From contig NZ_JAKILA010000025.1 of NCBI RefSeq assembly GCF_023283885.1, positions 1 to 64,000 of the forward strand: a stretch of DNA of 64,000 nucleotides, read 5' to 3'. The notes below the pieces were generated by a model. It was not told the DNA's origin. It worked only from the letters and a program-made list of their open reading frames with translations, and ran no database searches. This document shows, one piece after another, positions 47,538 to 58,357 of this stretch; positions within the stretch are counted from its first letter, which is position 1, and the number at the start of each line of letters is the position of its first letter. This stretch comes from Shewanella basaltis. Its GTDB lineage: Bacteria; Pseudomonadota; Gammaproteobacteria; Enterobacterales; Shewanellaceae. Made by a program: the position numbers and the translations under genes.

Positions 47538-49475
47538 ATGCGGATACCCAAAATAATTTTGCTATCGTTAAGTTTATTAATCGGGTTATATTTTTTAGTT
47601 ATATTAACACTTAATCAAAGTCTACATGTTTTTAACCGTGATAATAATAGCGTTAACTTACAAGAGTTTGAACAGCAAAATGTCACCTCTGTAGATTATC
47701 ACTGGGCAGTATTGCTGAACTATAACATTGTCTCTGATAACAAGTATAACTATGTCGTTTTGTCACAAGTTGATAGTAAATTAAAAGTCATCAGCCTTGA
47801 TGATGCGTTAAACAACGTAATATTATTCAGCAATCTACCATTACTTTTATTAGGCATTTTTGCCATCGGCATTCCTTTTTATATCACTCGCAAACAAAAG
47901 AGGAAGCTTGATAAATCATTAGAAGTAGTCAACGATGAAACCAATAAATTATTGGCTGCCTTTAATATCGTCCCGCCTAAAGTTGAACAGCAAAACACGA
48001 TTTCTAAATTAAGCTTAGCCCTTATTGAGCTCAATAAACAAATTAACGAACAACAGCACAAAAACATTATTAGCCAACATCAAGATAAATTGACAGGGTT
48101 GATTGATCGTCATGCCTACTTGCAACACTTACAAACCCAACTCGAACTCGCTCAATCCTTAAACAAAAAGCAGGCATTATTGTTTATCGACCTCGATGGG
48201 TTTAAACAAGTCAATGACTCATTTGGTCACAGCTTTGGCGATGAAGTCTTAATTCAGGTTGCTCAACGCCTTGCTACCGTGGTGCGTAATCGAAAACTCA
48301 GTCATTTTGCACCAACACTAGGTTTAGAGTTAAGTCTATCACGATTAGGTGGTGATGAATTTTCCATTTTTATTGAAGATCTGCATGACGACAACCTCCC
48401 GATAGAAGTGGCGCAAAATGTACTACAAGAAATAGAAGGCGATTTTGTCTTAGGGAACAAGTTAATTAAAATTGGAGCCAGTATCGGCATTGCGATATAC
48501 CCAGACAGTGCAGCAAACCCCAACACTTTATTGCAAATGGCCGATGTAGCCATGTATCGCGCCAAAACAGATGGCCGAGGTATTTACCGGGTATATTCGC
48601 CCGAAATGGGCAATAAAATGCGCCGTTATCACTATCTACTTGAAGAAATGCGTCTTGCAATGACCAGTCAAAACTTCAGCTTGTCATTTCAACCTATTGT
48701 AAACGTGCACGATTTCAGCATTGATTATTTTGAATGCCTTGTACGCTGGCATCACCCTACTGAAGGATCCATATCGCCTGCTGAGTTTATTCCCATCGCC
48801 GAAGACTCAAACTTAATTCTAGAGTTAGGTAATTGGATATTAATTGAAGCCTGTCGTCAAATGGCTGCTTGGTATAATGCAGGCATGAACAAAGTCCGTA
48901 TATCGGTTAATATTTCTGGGGTGCAGTTAGCACATACCCCGCTATATGACTGGGTGATGAAAACCATTACTAAGGTGGGATTACCTCCCAAGGCACTATT
49001 ACTGGAAATAACCGAATCCTGCTTTATTGACGCTTCAGAAAATGTGATCTCAGACTTAGAGAAACTACGTCAAGCCGGAGTATTAATTGCAATTGATGAC
49101 TTTGGCACAGGCTTTAGTTCGTTATCTACGTTGGCAAACTTACCTGTAGATGTGATTAAAATTGATAAATTATTTATTGACCAAGCTAACATTAACCCTA
49201 AATACGAAAAAATATTAAATTCGATTAGCGGTTTGGGCAAAACCCTTGATTTAAAAATTGTTGCAGAGGGTGTTGAAACTGCCCCACAGTTTGAGTTGGT
49301 CAAAAAACTCGGCATTGATTGTATTCAAGGCTATTTAATTAGCCGTCCAGAAACCTCTAAAGATGTCGGCAGCAAGATGATCAGTAAAAATGTCAATCAT
49401 ATTGCCATGACAGGTACGGGGGTCTATGCGCCACAAACAGCCAAGGCGCCTGTAGTACAAATAAAAGTAGGATAG
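47538..49475 (+). CDS. Membrane GGDEF/EAL protein with ECL variant
   Basis: This 645-residue protein has two membrane helices (residues 7-27 and about 95-115) around a short periplasmic loop, a coiled-coil linker, GGDEF (SRLGGDEF near 271) and EAL domains. The GGDEF motif is intact. In the EAL domain the signature reads ECL at about 399, keeping the metal-binding Glu; other motifs (LEITES, IDDFGTGFSS, EGVET) are intact, so activity is plausible. It may make or break c-di-GMP; which dominates cannot be read. Confidence 0.9.
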   Translation: MRIPKIILLSLSLLIGLYFLVILTLNQSLHVFNRDNNSVNLQEFEQQNVTSVDYHWAVLLNYNIVSDNKYNYVVLSQVDSKLKVISLDDALNNVILFSNLPLLLLGIFAIGIPFYITRKQKRKLDKSLEVVNDETNKLLAAFNIVPPKVEQQNTISKLSLALIELNKQINEQQHKNIISQHQDKLTGLIDRHAYLQHLQTQLELAQSLNKKQALLFIDLDGFKQVNDSFGHSFGDEVLIQVAQRLATVVRNRKLSHFAPTLGLELSLSRLGGDEFSIFIEDLHDDNLPIEVAQNVLQEIEGDFVLGNKLIKIGASIGIAIYPDSAANPNTLLQMADVAMYRAKTDGRGIYRVYSPEMGNKMRRYHYLLEEMRLAMTSQNFSLSFQPIVNVHDFSIDYFECLVRWHHPTEGSISPAEFIPIAEDSNLILELGNWILIEACRQMAAWYNAGMNKVRISVNISGVQLAHTPLYDWVMKTITKVGLPPKALLLEITESCFIDASENVISDLEKLRQAGVLIAIDDFGTGFSSLSTLANLPVDVIKIDKLFIDQANINPKYEKILNSISGLGKTLDLKIVAEGVETAPQFELVKKLGIDCIQGYLISRPETSKDVGSKMISKNVNHIAMTGTGVYAPQTAKAPVVQIKVG

Positions 49476-49504
49476 ATGCAGATCATCGTTAAAAAAGGCA
49501 TCAT

Positions 49505-49741
49505 GTGAGCATAAATACTCAAAGCACTAACAGCAAAACAAATCTAACTAATATTAGTCGCTTACACACTGCGGTAGGGACATTTAGAGTGTTGGCAAAC
49601 AATGAGAACTCGCTTGCATTAGTTAATGTAGAAATATTGAGTACCGATGGTTGGGAAGCGTTAGTCATTGAAACAAACACTCATTGGTATCAAACACTGC
49701 TTACAGCTTGTGAACAACACCTACGCGAACAATCTACTTAA
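49505..49741 (+). CDS. Small hypothetical protein
   Basis: From a GTG at 49505 this gives 78 residues with a Ser/Thr/Asn-rich N-terminus and then HTAVGTFRVLANNENSLALV and DGWEALVIETNTHWYQTLL, which has the look of a small folded domain. AAGG lies six bases before the start. It is 29 bp after the GGDEF/EAL gene and may be co-transcribed. I recognise no family. Confidence 0.5.
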   Translation: MSINTQSTNSKTNLTNISRLHTAVGTFRVLANNENSLALVNVEILSTDGWEALVIETNTHWYQTLLTACEQHLREQST

Positions 49742-49812
49742 CCCATAAAGTTTAACCTCACCTTCATACTTGCACGATAACGTGTTATCCATATGCAAAT
49801 TTAACCGATTCA

Positions 49813-49987
49813 TAATACCAGTCAGGATACATAAGTGATCCGAAATTGCGTAGGAAGCACCGCTTAGAACAAAGCAGAAATTACAGCGAAGTCCTTCTAC
49901 CTTCAAAATGTCTACCGATGTGATAAGCAATGTTACAAGCAATGTTAACCAATGAGCATGATCACATTTTTGTGCAAATTGGTATCA
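49813..49987. mobile_element. Candidate 175-bp inverted-repeat element
   Basis: The ends, starting TAATACCAGTC on the left and closing AAATTGGTATCA on the right, pair at 19 of 28 positions, including GTGATC/GATCAC at the inner side. The outer ATACCA resembles the end of the 311-bp element at 29388. There is no reading frame. With only one copy here, identity as a mobile element is tentative. Confidence 0.5.
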
Positions 49988-50058
49988 GTTTGAACTCATG
50001 CATGGCAGAAGTTTACGTTCTCGCTAAGACATCACTTGTTAACGCGTAATGGTATAAC

Positions 50059-50257
50059 TAACCTGAGCTCGGGATAATAAATGCCTTTCAAACAGTCCTT
50101 TGCCCTGCTCACTGCGTTGAATCGACTTACAATAGGCCTAGCTATTGATGCGTCAATTCGCCTTGTTAGCAGAACAAATGACAAGCTTGAAAGTGAGAAT
50201 GGGTAACATGTTGATTTTAAATAGTATAAGTTCATCACTTATCCCGAGCTCAGGTTA
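50059..50257 (-). mobile_element. MITE-like element, 199-bp family, copy 3
   Basis: TAACCTGAGCTCGGGATAA (50059-50077) and its exact complement (50239-50257) bound a 199 bp element whose interior matches the copies at 7881 and 46094 in opposite orientation. The flanking bases suggest a TA target duplication, as used by mariner-type transposases. This is the best preserved copy. Confidence 0.85.
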
Positions 50258-50264
50258 ACTAAAA

Positions 50265-50292
50265 AAATAAACCCCAGCAAGCTGGGGTTTAT
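50265..50292 (-). terminator. Terminator of the queA-secF operon
   Basis: AAACCCCAGC (50269-50278) pairs with GCTGGGGTTT (50281-50290) around an AA loop. On the minus strand a T run follows. It lies 20 bp beyond secF and next to the MITE end. Confidence 0.92.
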
Positions 50293-50310
50293 TGTTAGCA
50301 GTTGAGCGTG

Positions 50311-51264
50311 TTACGGCATCATAGAAGGCTGATCTGCACCTTCTTTCTCAATCTCTACCGGTAGCATGTGCTCGCGGTTAATACCCAGTTTAATGGCTAA
50401 ATAACTTGCCACATAAATCGATGAGTATGTACCCACAAAAATACCCAATAACAATGCTGTCGCAAAGCCATGGATCATCGTGCCACCTTTAAGAAATAAC
50501 GCAATAACCGTGATCAAGGTCGTACCGGTGGTAATTACCGTGCGACTCATGGTTTGAGTAATTGAGGTATTAACGATTTCTTCAGGCGTGCCTTTACGCA
50601 TTTTAAGGAAGTTTTCACGAATACGGTCATACACAACGATGGTATCGTTAAGCGAATAACCCACAACCGTCAATAAACCTGCCAATACGGTCAAGTCAAA
50701 CTCAAGTTGTAATACCGAAAACACACCTAAAGTCACAATCACGTCGTGCGCAAGTGCCGCTACAGAGCCAGCCGCAAGGCGCCATTCAAATCGAAATGAC
50801 ACATAGATAAGAATACAAATAAGCGCAACAATAACGGCTAAACCGCCCTGCTCTGCCAATTCTTTACCTACTTGCGGTCCAACAAACTCTACACGCTTTT
50901 GCACAACACCTGCATCGATAGACTGTGACGCCGCGAGTACTGCACTCACCTGATCATCACTTTTAAGATCTTCTCTAACAGGTAAACGAACCAAAACATC
51001 ACGGCTTGAACCAAAGTTCTGTACCACTGCACCTTCGGCTTCATCAGCAGTCATAGTTGCACGTAAAGCATTTAAGTCGACTGGAGCAGAAAACTCCATT
51101 TCAATGACTGTACCGCCAGTAAAATCTAGACCCCAATTAATGCCTTGCACACCAAGTGATACAAAAGAAGCAATAACTAAGACCATCGACATAATACTGA
51201 TGGGCATTGCATGGCGAAGAAAGTCGACTGTTTTATTCACTGAAAATAACTGAAACATATTCAA
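50311..51264 (-). CDS. secF: Protein translocase subunit SecF
   Basis: This 317-residue inner-membrane protein has six helices and the SecF motifs GLDFTGGTVIEMEFS and VGYSLNDTIVVYDRIREN. With SecD it uses the proton gradient to pull exported proteins across. The start has a GGAGAAG upstream and lies six bases after secD. It is the last gene of the operon. Confidence 0.96.
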   Translation of the reverse strand: MNMFQLFSVNKTVDFLRHAMPISIMSMVLVIASFVSLGVQGINWGLDFTGGTVIEMEFSAPVDLNALRATMTADEAEGAVVQNFGSSRDVLVRLPVREDLKSDDQVSAVLAASQSIDAGVVQKRVEFVGPQVGKELAEQGGLAVIVALICILIYVSFRFEWRLAAGSVAALAHDVIVTLGVFSVLQLEFDLTVLAGLLTVVGYSLNDTIVVYDRIRENFLKMRKGTPEEIVNTSITQTMSRTVITTGTTLITVIALFLKGGTMIHGFATALLLGIFVGTYSSIYVASYLAIKLGINREHMLPVEIEKEGADQPSMMP

Positions 51265-51270
51265 CTTCTC

Positions 51271-53121
51271 CTAGATAGATAATGACTTAACGCGTTTACC
51301 ACCCCAAATCGCATTCACGATTGAGCGCGTGCCAACAATGGCTGTAAACATCGAAGTCGCGATACCTATCATTAAGGTAACAGCAAAGCCTTTCACCGCA
51401 CCTGTACCCACAGCAAACAAGATAAGTGCCGTCATAAAGGTAGTGATGTTCGCATCGGCAATGGTTGAAAACGCATTACCATAGCCTTCATGAATGGCTT
51501 GTTGTACGCTACGGCCGCCTAAAATTTCTTCACGAATACGTTCAAAAATCAGCACGTTTCCGTCAACCGCCATACCCACAGTTAACACCATCCCGGCAAT
51601 ACCAGGTAAGGTTAATACCGCACCAGGGATCATCGACATCACACCCACAACCATGATTAAGTTAGCCATTAGTGCAAGGTTGGCAATAAAGCCAAATGCA
51701 CGGTAGTAAACCATCATGAAAACAAGCACAACAACCATGCCCCATATCATTGCTTGCATACCGTTTTCGATATTTTCAGCACCTAGGCTTGGGCCAATTG
51801 TACGCTCTTCTACAATGGTCACAGGGGCAATCAGTGCACCAGCTCGCAGTAAAAGCGCTAGGCTTTGTGCCTCACTGTGCTCAAGACCTGTAATCACAAA
51901 ATTACGGCCTAAACGGGCTTGAATGGTCGCAACAGAAATAACCTCTTCAATCTTGGTCATTTTTACTGTGCCATCAGGATTACGTAGGCCGCTATCTTTG
52001 TACTCGATAAACAATGTTGCCATTGGCTTACCGATATTATCTTTGGTCACGTTAGAGAAAATCGTGCCGCCTTTAGCGTCTAGATTAATCGCAACTTGCG
52101 GACGGCTATACTCATCAAAAGTCGGCTGCGCGCCAGTGATATGATCACCCGTTAGCATGACTTCTTTTTTCAGTACAGCAATACCACCTTCACGACGTTG
52201 ATAAACTTCTGCACCAGCAGGTACACGACCACTTGCCGCTGCACTCACGTCTGCACTTTCATCAACCATACGAAACTCAATCGATGCCGTCGCGCCTAAG
52301 ATTTCTTTTGCGCGAGCAGTGTCTTGTACACCAGGAAGCTCAACGATAATGCGTTCTGCGCCTTGACGTTGTACAACTGGCTCTGCAACACCTAGCTCAT
52401 TTACACGGTTACGAATAGTGGTAATGTTTTGTTGTAATGCTTCTTCCTTAATTTGCTTAAGGTAAACATCACTCATGGTTGCCAGTAAGATAAATTCGCT
52501 GTCTGTACTGGCATCGCTATACACCATGTCGTTGCTGCGAGTTTTTAAATAATTCTCAGCTTTGTCGACGGCTTCGGCATCACGAAACTTAATTGCAATG
52601 CCTTTAGGCGTTTTGCGAATCCCTGCGTAACGAATTTTTTCTTCACGCAGTTGGCTACGAAAGTCAGCCACTTTGGCCTCTTCCATTTTGCGAATAGCTT
52701 CGCCCATGTCCACTTCCATTAAAAAGTGAACACCACCACGTAAATCTAAACCTAACTTCATCGGCGAGCCACCCACAGCTTCAAGCCATGCTGGTGTTGC
52801 TGGAGCTAAGTTTAGTGCGACCGTATACTTCAATCCAAGTTGTTCGGCAATTGCCTCTTTGGCGACTAACTGCTGCTCAGAGTTTTGCACTCGAATTAAT
52901 AATTGTCCGTTTTCAAGTTCGGCACGCTTAACCGCAATACCTTTACTTTCTAACATTTGCACAACATTAGCTTGAGTTGACGTCGTCACCTCTGCGCCAC
53001 GAGTTGCCACTACTTGTACTGCATGGTCTTCACCAAACAAATTCGGTATGGCATAAAAACCACCAATGGCGATGATAAGCACCACCATGATGTTTTTCCA
53101 CATTGGGTATTTATTTAACAC
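51271..53121 (-). CDS. secD: Protein translocase subunit SecD
   Basis: This 616-residue protein has an N-terminal membrane helix, a large periplasmic domain (P1) with [16 protein letters not shown], and five further helices with [15 protein letters not shown]. It drives the late step of Sec export with SecF. The length fits the family. It follows yajC by 17 bp. Confidence 0.96.
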   Translation of the reverse strand: MLNKYPMWKNIMVVLIIAIGGFYAIPNLFGEDHAVQVVATRGAEVTTSTQANVVQMLESKGIAVKRAELENGQLLIRVQNSEQQLVAKEAIAEQLGLKYTVALNLAPATPAWLEAVGGSPMKLGLDLRGGVHFLMEVDMGEAIRKMEEAKVADFRSQLREEKIRYAGIRKTPKGIAIKFRDAEAVDKAENYLKTRSNDMVYSDASTDSEFILLATMSDVYLKQIKEEALQQNITTIRNRVNELGVAEPVVQRQGAERIIVELPGVQDTARAKEILGATASIEFRMVDESADVSAAASGRVPAGAEVYQRREGGIAVLKKEVMLTGDHITGAQPTFDEYSRPQVAINLDAKGGTIFSNVTKDNIGKPMATLFIEYKDSGLRNPDGTVKMTKIEEVISVATIQARLGRNFVITGLEHSEAQSLALLLRAGALIAPVTIVEERTIGPSLGAENIENGMQAMIWGMVVVLVFMMVYYRAFGFIANLALMANLIMVVGVMSMIPGAVLTLPGIAGMVLTVGMAVDGNVLIFERIREEILGGRSVQQAIHEGYGNAFSTIADANITTFMTALILFAVGTGAVKGFAVTLMIGIATSMFTAIVGTRSIVNAIWGGKRVKSLSI

Positions 53122-53138
53122 ACCATAGCCCTCTTGGC

Positions 53139-53471
53139 TTATAACGACTGGATAGAACCTTTAGGCAATACCGCGGCGATGTAATCCTTTTTAATCGTAA
53201 TTTGGTTGTTATCATTTATCGCTAATAACACATAATCACTTTCTTCGCTGATTTTGGTTACTTTGCCTAAAATACCACCACTGGTTAACACTTCATCACC
53301 TTTTGAAATCGACGCCATTAGGTTTTTGTGTTCTTTAACACGCTTTGACTGTGGACGGAAAATCATGAAGTAGAAAATCAATCCGAACATCACAAGCATA
53401 AAAATTAATTGCATGGTTTCGCCACCGGCAGCGCCACCCACTGGGCTTGCATAAGCATTTGAAATTAACAT
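53139..53471 (-). CDS. yajC: Sec translocon accessory protein YajC
   Basis: This 110-residue protein has one membrane helix ([17 protein letters not shown]) and the family pattern [29 protein letters not shown]. It associates with SecDF and YidC. It lies between tgt (25 bp) and secD in the classical order. Confidence 0.95.
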   Translation of the reverse strand: MLISNAYASPVGGAAGGETMQLIFMLVMFGLIFYFMIFRPQSKRVKEHKNLMASISKGDEVLTSGGILGKVTKISEESDYVLLAINDNNQITIKKDYIAAVLPKGSIQSL

Positions 53472-53496
53472 AGTTCTCTCTTCTTATTAGCTAAAA

Positions 53497-54624
<1,128 letters not shown>

Positions 54625-54704
54625 TCACCTTGCCAGATAAACAGTCTGACTTGTTTAGTTTCTATAGTTATGAGGGCAAATTTTAATGCTTCAAGGTTAA
54701 GAAC

Positions 54705-54730
54705 ACATTAAAACATTAAAACATTAAAAC
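54705..54730. repeat. Short tandem repeat ACATTAAA
   Basis: ACATTAAA occurs three times in a row between queA and tgt, separated by AA. It may be a slippage site; no function is apparent. Confidence 0.55.
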
Positions 54731-54751
54731 GCCCACTGTTAGCGGGCGTTT
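54727..54751 (-). terminator. Weak hairpin between queA and tgt
   Basis: AAACGCCC (54727-54734) pairs with GGGCGTTT (54744-54751). On the minus strand only four T residues follow, so it may attenuate rather than stop transcription from queA into tgt. Confidence 0.5.
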
Positions 54752-54782
54752 GTTGGCGAGTATTGTAAATCAATTTTGGCTA

Positions 54783-55823
54783 TTAGGGGGCTTTTTTCGT
54801 CACAAACATCGCATCACCATAACTAAAAAAGCGATATTTTTGCGCTATAGCATGCTGATAGGCTGCCATAACCTCATCATAACCAGCAAACGCGCTAAGC
54901 AACACGATTAATGTTGATTCTGGTAAATGGAAATTAGTGACCATGGCATCGACAACGTTAAATTTGAAACCTGGGTAAATAAAGATATCGGTATCGCCAC
55001 AAAAAGCCTCAAGTGCTTTATCACCACTGGCGCGAGCAGCGCTTTCTAACGAACGAACCGATGTGGTTCCTACGGCAACAACTCGTTGACCATTGGCTTT
55101 AGTTTGAGCAATTAAGTCAACCACATCTTGAGGGACGTTTGCCCATTCCGAATGCATCTTGTGCTCTAACACATTATCAACACGAACCGGTTGAAATGTT
55201 CCTGCGCCAACATGCAAAGTAACAAAGGCGATATTGACGCCTTTTTCTTTCAGAGCGGCTAACATCGCATCATCAAAATGCAGGCCAGCAGTCGGCGCAG
55301 CTACGGCACCCGGAGTTTGGTTATAAACAGTTTGATAACGCTCTTTATCAGCGTCCTCGTCTGGGCGGTCAATGTAAGGAGGCAATGGCATATGGCCGAC
55401 TTGCTCAAGGACTTCTAAAACGGTGCTCTCGCTCAGTAATTCAAGTTCGAACAACGCATCATGACGCGCCAGCATTTTCATTTGATAACCGGCATCTAAA
55501 TTAATTAACGCATCAACCTTAGGCGACTTTGAACTGCGAACATGAGCAAGGATCCGCTTATCATCAAGCATACGCTCAACTAAAATTTCAAGCTTACCAC
55601 CTGTGGCTTTTTGGCCAAATAAACGCGCGGGGATCACTCGGGTGTTATTAAACACCATTAAATCGCCAGGATTTATTAGCTCAAGTAAATCAGTAAATTG
55701 CTTATCCGCTAACTGTCCGTCTACCCCATTTAAGGTCAATAGACGCGACGCATTGCGTTGTGCAGTCGGATAACGGGCGATAAGCTCATCAGGAAGGTCA
55801 AAAGAAAAGTCAGCAACGCGCAT
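54783..55823 (-). CDS. queA: S-adenosylmethionine:tRNA ribosyltransferase-isomerase
   Basis: This 346-residue enzyme transfers and isomerises the ribosyl part of S-adenosylmethionine onto preQ1 in tRNA, giving epoxyqueuosine. Motifs are visible: [18 protein letters not shown] at the start, [24 protein letters not shown] and [14 protein letters not shown] [14 protein letters not shown]. It is the first gene of the queuosine/Sec operon. Confidence 0.96.
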   Translation of the reverse strand: MRVADFSFDLPDELIARYPTAQRNASRLLTLNGVDGQLADKQFTDLLELINPGDLMVFNNTRVIPARLFGQKATGGKLEILVERMLDDKRILAHVRSSKSPKVDALINLDAGYQMKMLARHDALFELELLSESTVLEVLEQVGHMPLPPYIDRPDEDADKERYQTVYNQTPGAVAAPTAGLHFDDAMLAALKEKGVNIAFVTLHVGAGTFQPVRVDNVLEHKMHSEWANVPQDVVDLIAQTKANGQRVVAVGTTSVRSLESAARASGDKALEAFCGDTDIFIYPGFKFNVVDAMVTNFHLPESTLIVLLSAFAGYDEVMAAYQHAIAQKYRFFSYGDAMFVTKKAP

Positions 55824-55891
55824 AATAAGATCTCAACAGTAAAAACGGCCGCTAGTCTATGGCGAGCGCAAGTTAAGATCAAGTTTACTGA

Positions 55892-56077
55892 TTACTTTGT
55901 CGGCTTTTGTGATGAAGAAAGGGGGGGGTTAGCAGTAGGCTCAACAGCTGAAGGAGTCTGCGTTGTTGTGTCGCCAGACTTAAAAGAGTGAACTTCGTAG
56001 CGCATATCTATTTGTACTTTATTTGTTTTAACCGCTGTTGTTTTACAAAATAATTTTTTAAGCCAATCTTTCATCAT
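55892..56077 (-). CDS. Small hypothetical protein
   Basis: This 61-residue protein begins MMKDWLKKLFCKTTAVKTN and has a Thr/Pro/Ser-rich C-terminal tail. AGGGA lies upstream of the start. It has no membrane segment or known motif. It is between queA and acpH; I call it because the spacing and ribosome site are good, but it could be non-coding. Confidence 0.4.
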   Translation of the reverse strand: MMKDWLKKLFCKTTAVKTNKVQIDMRYEVHSFKSGDTTTQTPSAVEPTANPPLSSSQKPTK

Positions 56078-56279
56078 CCATGATCCCTAAATTTAAAGCC
56101 TTATTATTATAATCAGTTGTTAATTATTACATATCCACTAAAATCAATGCGGTACATAATACTCAATGACATATGTGCGTAAAACGTTATGATTGAGCTA
56201 ACCAGCTTGTCAAATTGTAATCTTTTGTTACAAACGGCTAGTATCATACTGCAAAATAACAAAATTAGAAGCACAAAAT

Positions 56280-56888
56280 ATGAACTTTTTAGCACACTTA
56301 CATTTAGCTGACATAAGCGATACCCATTTAGTGGCTAATTTATGCGGTGATTTTGCCAAAGGCAAAATAGAAGACCATCCCCAACATCTTCAACAAGGAA
56401 TTTGGTTACATCGCCAAATTGACCAAATCACAGATAGTCATGAAATTATCATCGATTTGCTAAAACAATTTCCTAAAACCTCACGTCGAGTTGCCCCCAT
56501 ATTAATCGACTTGGCGTTTGACCACTATTTGGCCTTTTATTGGGAAGAATATCATCATCAATCGTTGGGTGTTTTTAGCCAAAAAGCCTATAAAGAGCTC
56601 AGTACTACAGCCCAATTACCTCTAACGTTACAAGCCATCGCACCTAAAATTATTCAACAGGACTGGTTAACTAGCTACCAAACTAAGCAGGGATTAAATC
56701 AAGCGATTAAGGGAGTCAGTAAACGACTGTCGAAACCAGAATTATTTGACCACGCAATACGAGATGTTGATAAACTTTACGTCGAAATAGAAATTGCCTT
56801 TAGAACCTTTTACCCACAACTAATGGCATACAGCAGAATATATAGCCGTAAAACACCCGAGCAATACTTACCCAATGCACTAGGGTAA
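56280..56888 (+). CDS. acpH: Acyl carrier protein phosphodiesterase
   Basis: This 202-residue protein matches AcpH throughout: MNFLAHLHLA at the start, GDFAKGK, the metal-site segment WLHRQIDQITDSHE and DLAFDHYLAFYWEEY. AcpH removes the phosphopantetheine arm from acyl carrier protein. Its length is normal. The thioredoxin-like gene follows 13 bp later. Confidence 0.93.
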   Translation: MNFLAHLHLADISDTHLVANLCGDFAKGKIEDHPQHLQQGIWLHRQIDQITDSHEIIIDLLKQFPKTSRRVAPILIDLAFDHYLAFYWEEYHHQSLGVFSQKAYKELSTTAQLPLTLQAIAPKIIQQDWLTSYQTKQGLNQAIKGVSKRLSKPELFDHAIRDVDKLYVEIEIAFRTFYPQLMAYSRIYSRKTPEQYLPNALG

Positions 56889-56901
56889 TTAAGCACATAT
56901 T

Positions 56902-57540
56902 ATGTCCATCTGGTTAACAGGATTAATAAACGCGGCTAAAACAAACGTAATGTCTGCCCGTTTTTGGTTAATGACACTGCGTGATACGTTGCTATTAGCG
57001 GCTGTCCTGTTTGCAGTTGCCAGCTATTTACAGCGAGACATGCACACAGGCTCAGCGTTTCCTATTGATAGCCAATTGATCGATGGCCGTCATGTGTCTT
57101 TATTTAACACTTGGCAACAAGCAGACACAAATCAGGCCACATTGGTGTATTTTTGGGGTACTTGGTGCCCGGTATGCAAGATCACCTCACCTATGGTCAA
57201 CAGCCTCGCTAACACTCAAGATTATCGTGTTATTTCGGTGGCGGTTGCTTCTGGTTCAAATGCCGACATAAGCACATTTATGCAGCATAATGATTACCAG
57301 TTTGCGGTTATCAACCAATCTACAAATGGTCATCATTTTAGTCAGCAATGGGGAGCCACTGCGTTACCAGCCATTTATATTGTCGATAAGAACAATCAAA
57401 TCCGCTTTGTAACAACCGGAGTAACAAGCAGTTGGGGCATGTCATTGCGCCTGTGGTTAGCCAGCCTGTCATTATTCATGGAAAATGAGCAGCCATTAAA
57501 TAAGTCACATATGTCACGTTCCGTTACCCATACCACCTGA
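56902..57540 (+). CDS. Membrane-anchored thioredoxin-like protein (ScsD/TlpA type)
   Basis: This 212-residue protein has a membrane anchor (TLLLAAVLFAVASYL, about residues 29-43) and a periplasmic thioredoxin domain with WCPVC (Cys89, Cys92) and the cis-proline ALPAIY. This is the layout of ScsD and TlpA-like disulfide proteins. It probably reduces or forms disulfides in the periplasm. The partner, often a DsbD-like protein, is not in the window. Confidence 0.88.
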   Translation: MSIWLTGLINAAKTNVMSARFWLMTLRDTLLLAAVLFAVASYLQRDMHTGSAFPIDSQLIDGRHVSLFNTWQQADTNQATLVYFWGTWCPVCKITSPMVNSLANTQDYRVISVAVASGSNADISTFMQHNDYQFAVINQSTNGHHFSQQWGATALPAIYIVDKNNQIRFVTTGVTSSWGMSLRLWLASLSLFMENEQPLNKSHMSRSVTHTT

Positions 57541-57646
57541 TAATCAGAGTTGACGCTATCTTATTTTCGTTACTGAACAAATTTTGTTAATATGCGCGCG
57601 TAATCAAACAAGCAAAATCTGCGTTTATTAAAGAGACAATCTCACC

Positions 57647-58300
57647 ATGCACATCTTTACTTATCAACCACCCTCAATCCCTTGGTTGGATATCCGTTAT
57701 AAAGACCGTGATATTATTGTCATTAATAAACCATCTGGATTGTTATCAAATCCTGGCCGCTCACCAGACACCCATGACACTGCCATAACTCGCTTACAGC
57801 AACGTTATCCTGAGGCCATTTTAATTCACCGCTTAGATTGTGATACGTCGGGTATCATGATTTTTGCGCGAACCAAAAAAGCGGAGTCGCATCTAAAAAC
57901 TCAGTTTCAAAATCGCCAAGCTAAAAAAGTGTATATCGCAGAGGTACAAGGGCATATGCAAACATTAGCAGGTAAAGTGAACTTTGCATTAGGGCCTAAT
58001 CCTGACACACCGCCTTTTCAAATGCTTAGCGAGACAGGTAAAGCGGCACTCACTTATTACAAAGTACTTGAACAGCGTCCACAAACAACGCTGATGGAAC
58101 TCAAACCACATACTGGCCGCACTCATCAACTCAGAGTGCACATGCTTGCGCTTGGTCATCCAATTTTGGGCGATGAGTTTTATGGGGACACAGAAACGAT
58201 ACAAGCCAGTCATCGCCTGAACTTACATGCGCAATCATTAACCATTTCGCACCCGTATACCCAAGTTGAAATGACTTTTTTCAGCCAACATCCATTTTAA
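57647..58300 (+). CDS. rluA: Pseudouridine synthase RluA
   Basis: This 217-residue enzyme has the RluA-family motif HRLDCDTSGIM with catalytic Asp64. No S4 domain is present, and the length fits RluA, which modifies position 746 of 23S rRNA and position 32 of some tRNAs. The start has a GAGAC sequence upstream. It converges with sstT. Confidence 0.92.
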   Translation: MHIFTYQPPSIPWLDIRYKDRDIIVINKPSGLLSNPGRSPDTHDTAITRLQQRYPEAILIHRLDCDTSGIMIFARTKKAESHLKTQFQNRQAKKVYIAEVQGHMQTLAGKVNFALGPNPDTPPFQMLSETGKAALTYYKVLEQRPQTTLMELKPHTGRTHQLRVHMLALGHPILGDEFYGDTETIQASHRLNLHAQSLTISHPYTQVEMTFFSQHPF

Positions 58301-58303
58301 AAA

Positions 58304-58339
58304 AATGCCGGCACCATAGTCATCCTATGCGCCGGCATT
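58304..58339 (-). terminator. Terminator between rluA and sstT
   Basis: AATGCCGGC (58304-58312) pairs with GCCGGCATT (58331-58339), and an inner CCATAG/CTATG pair extends the stem. On the minus strand seven T residues follow, ending sstT. Confidence 0.92.
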
Positions 58340-58357
58340 GTTGTACTTAAAACGCTT

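Larger units (their letters stand above)
49742..50310. other. Intergenic stretch with two mobile-element remnants
   Basis: It holds a 175-bp candidate element (49813-49987), the third copy of the 199-bp MITE family (50059-50257) and the secF terminator (50269-50290). No gene is supported. Confidence 0.7.
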
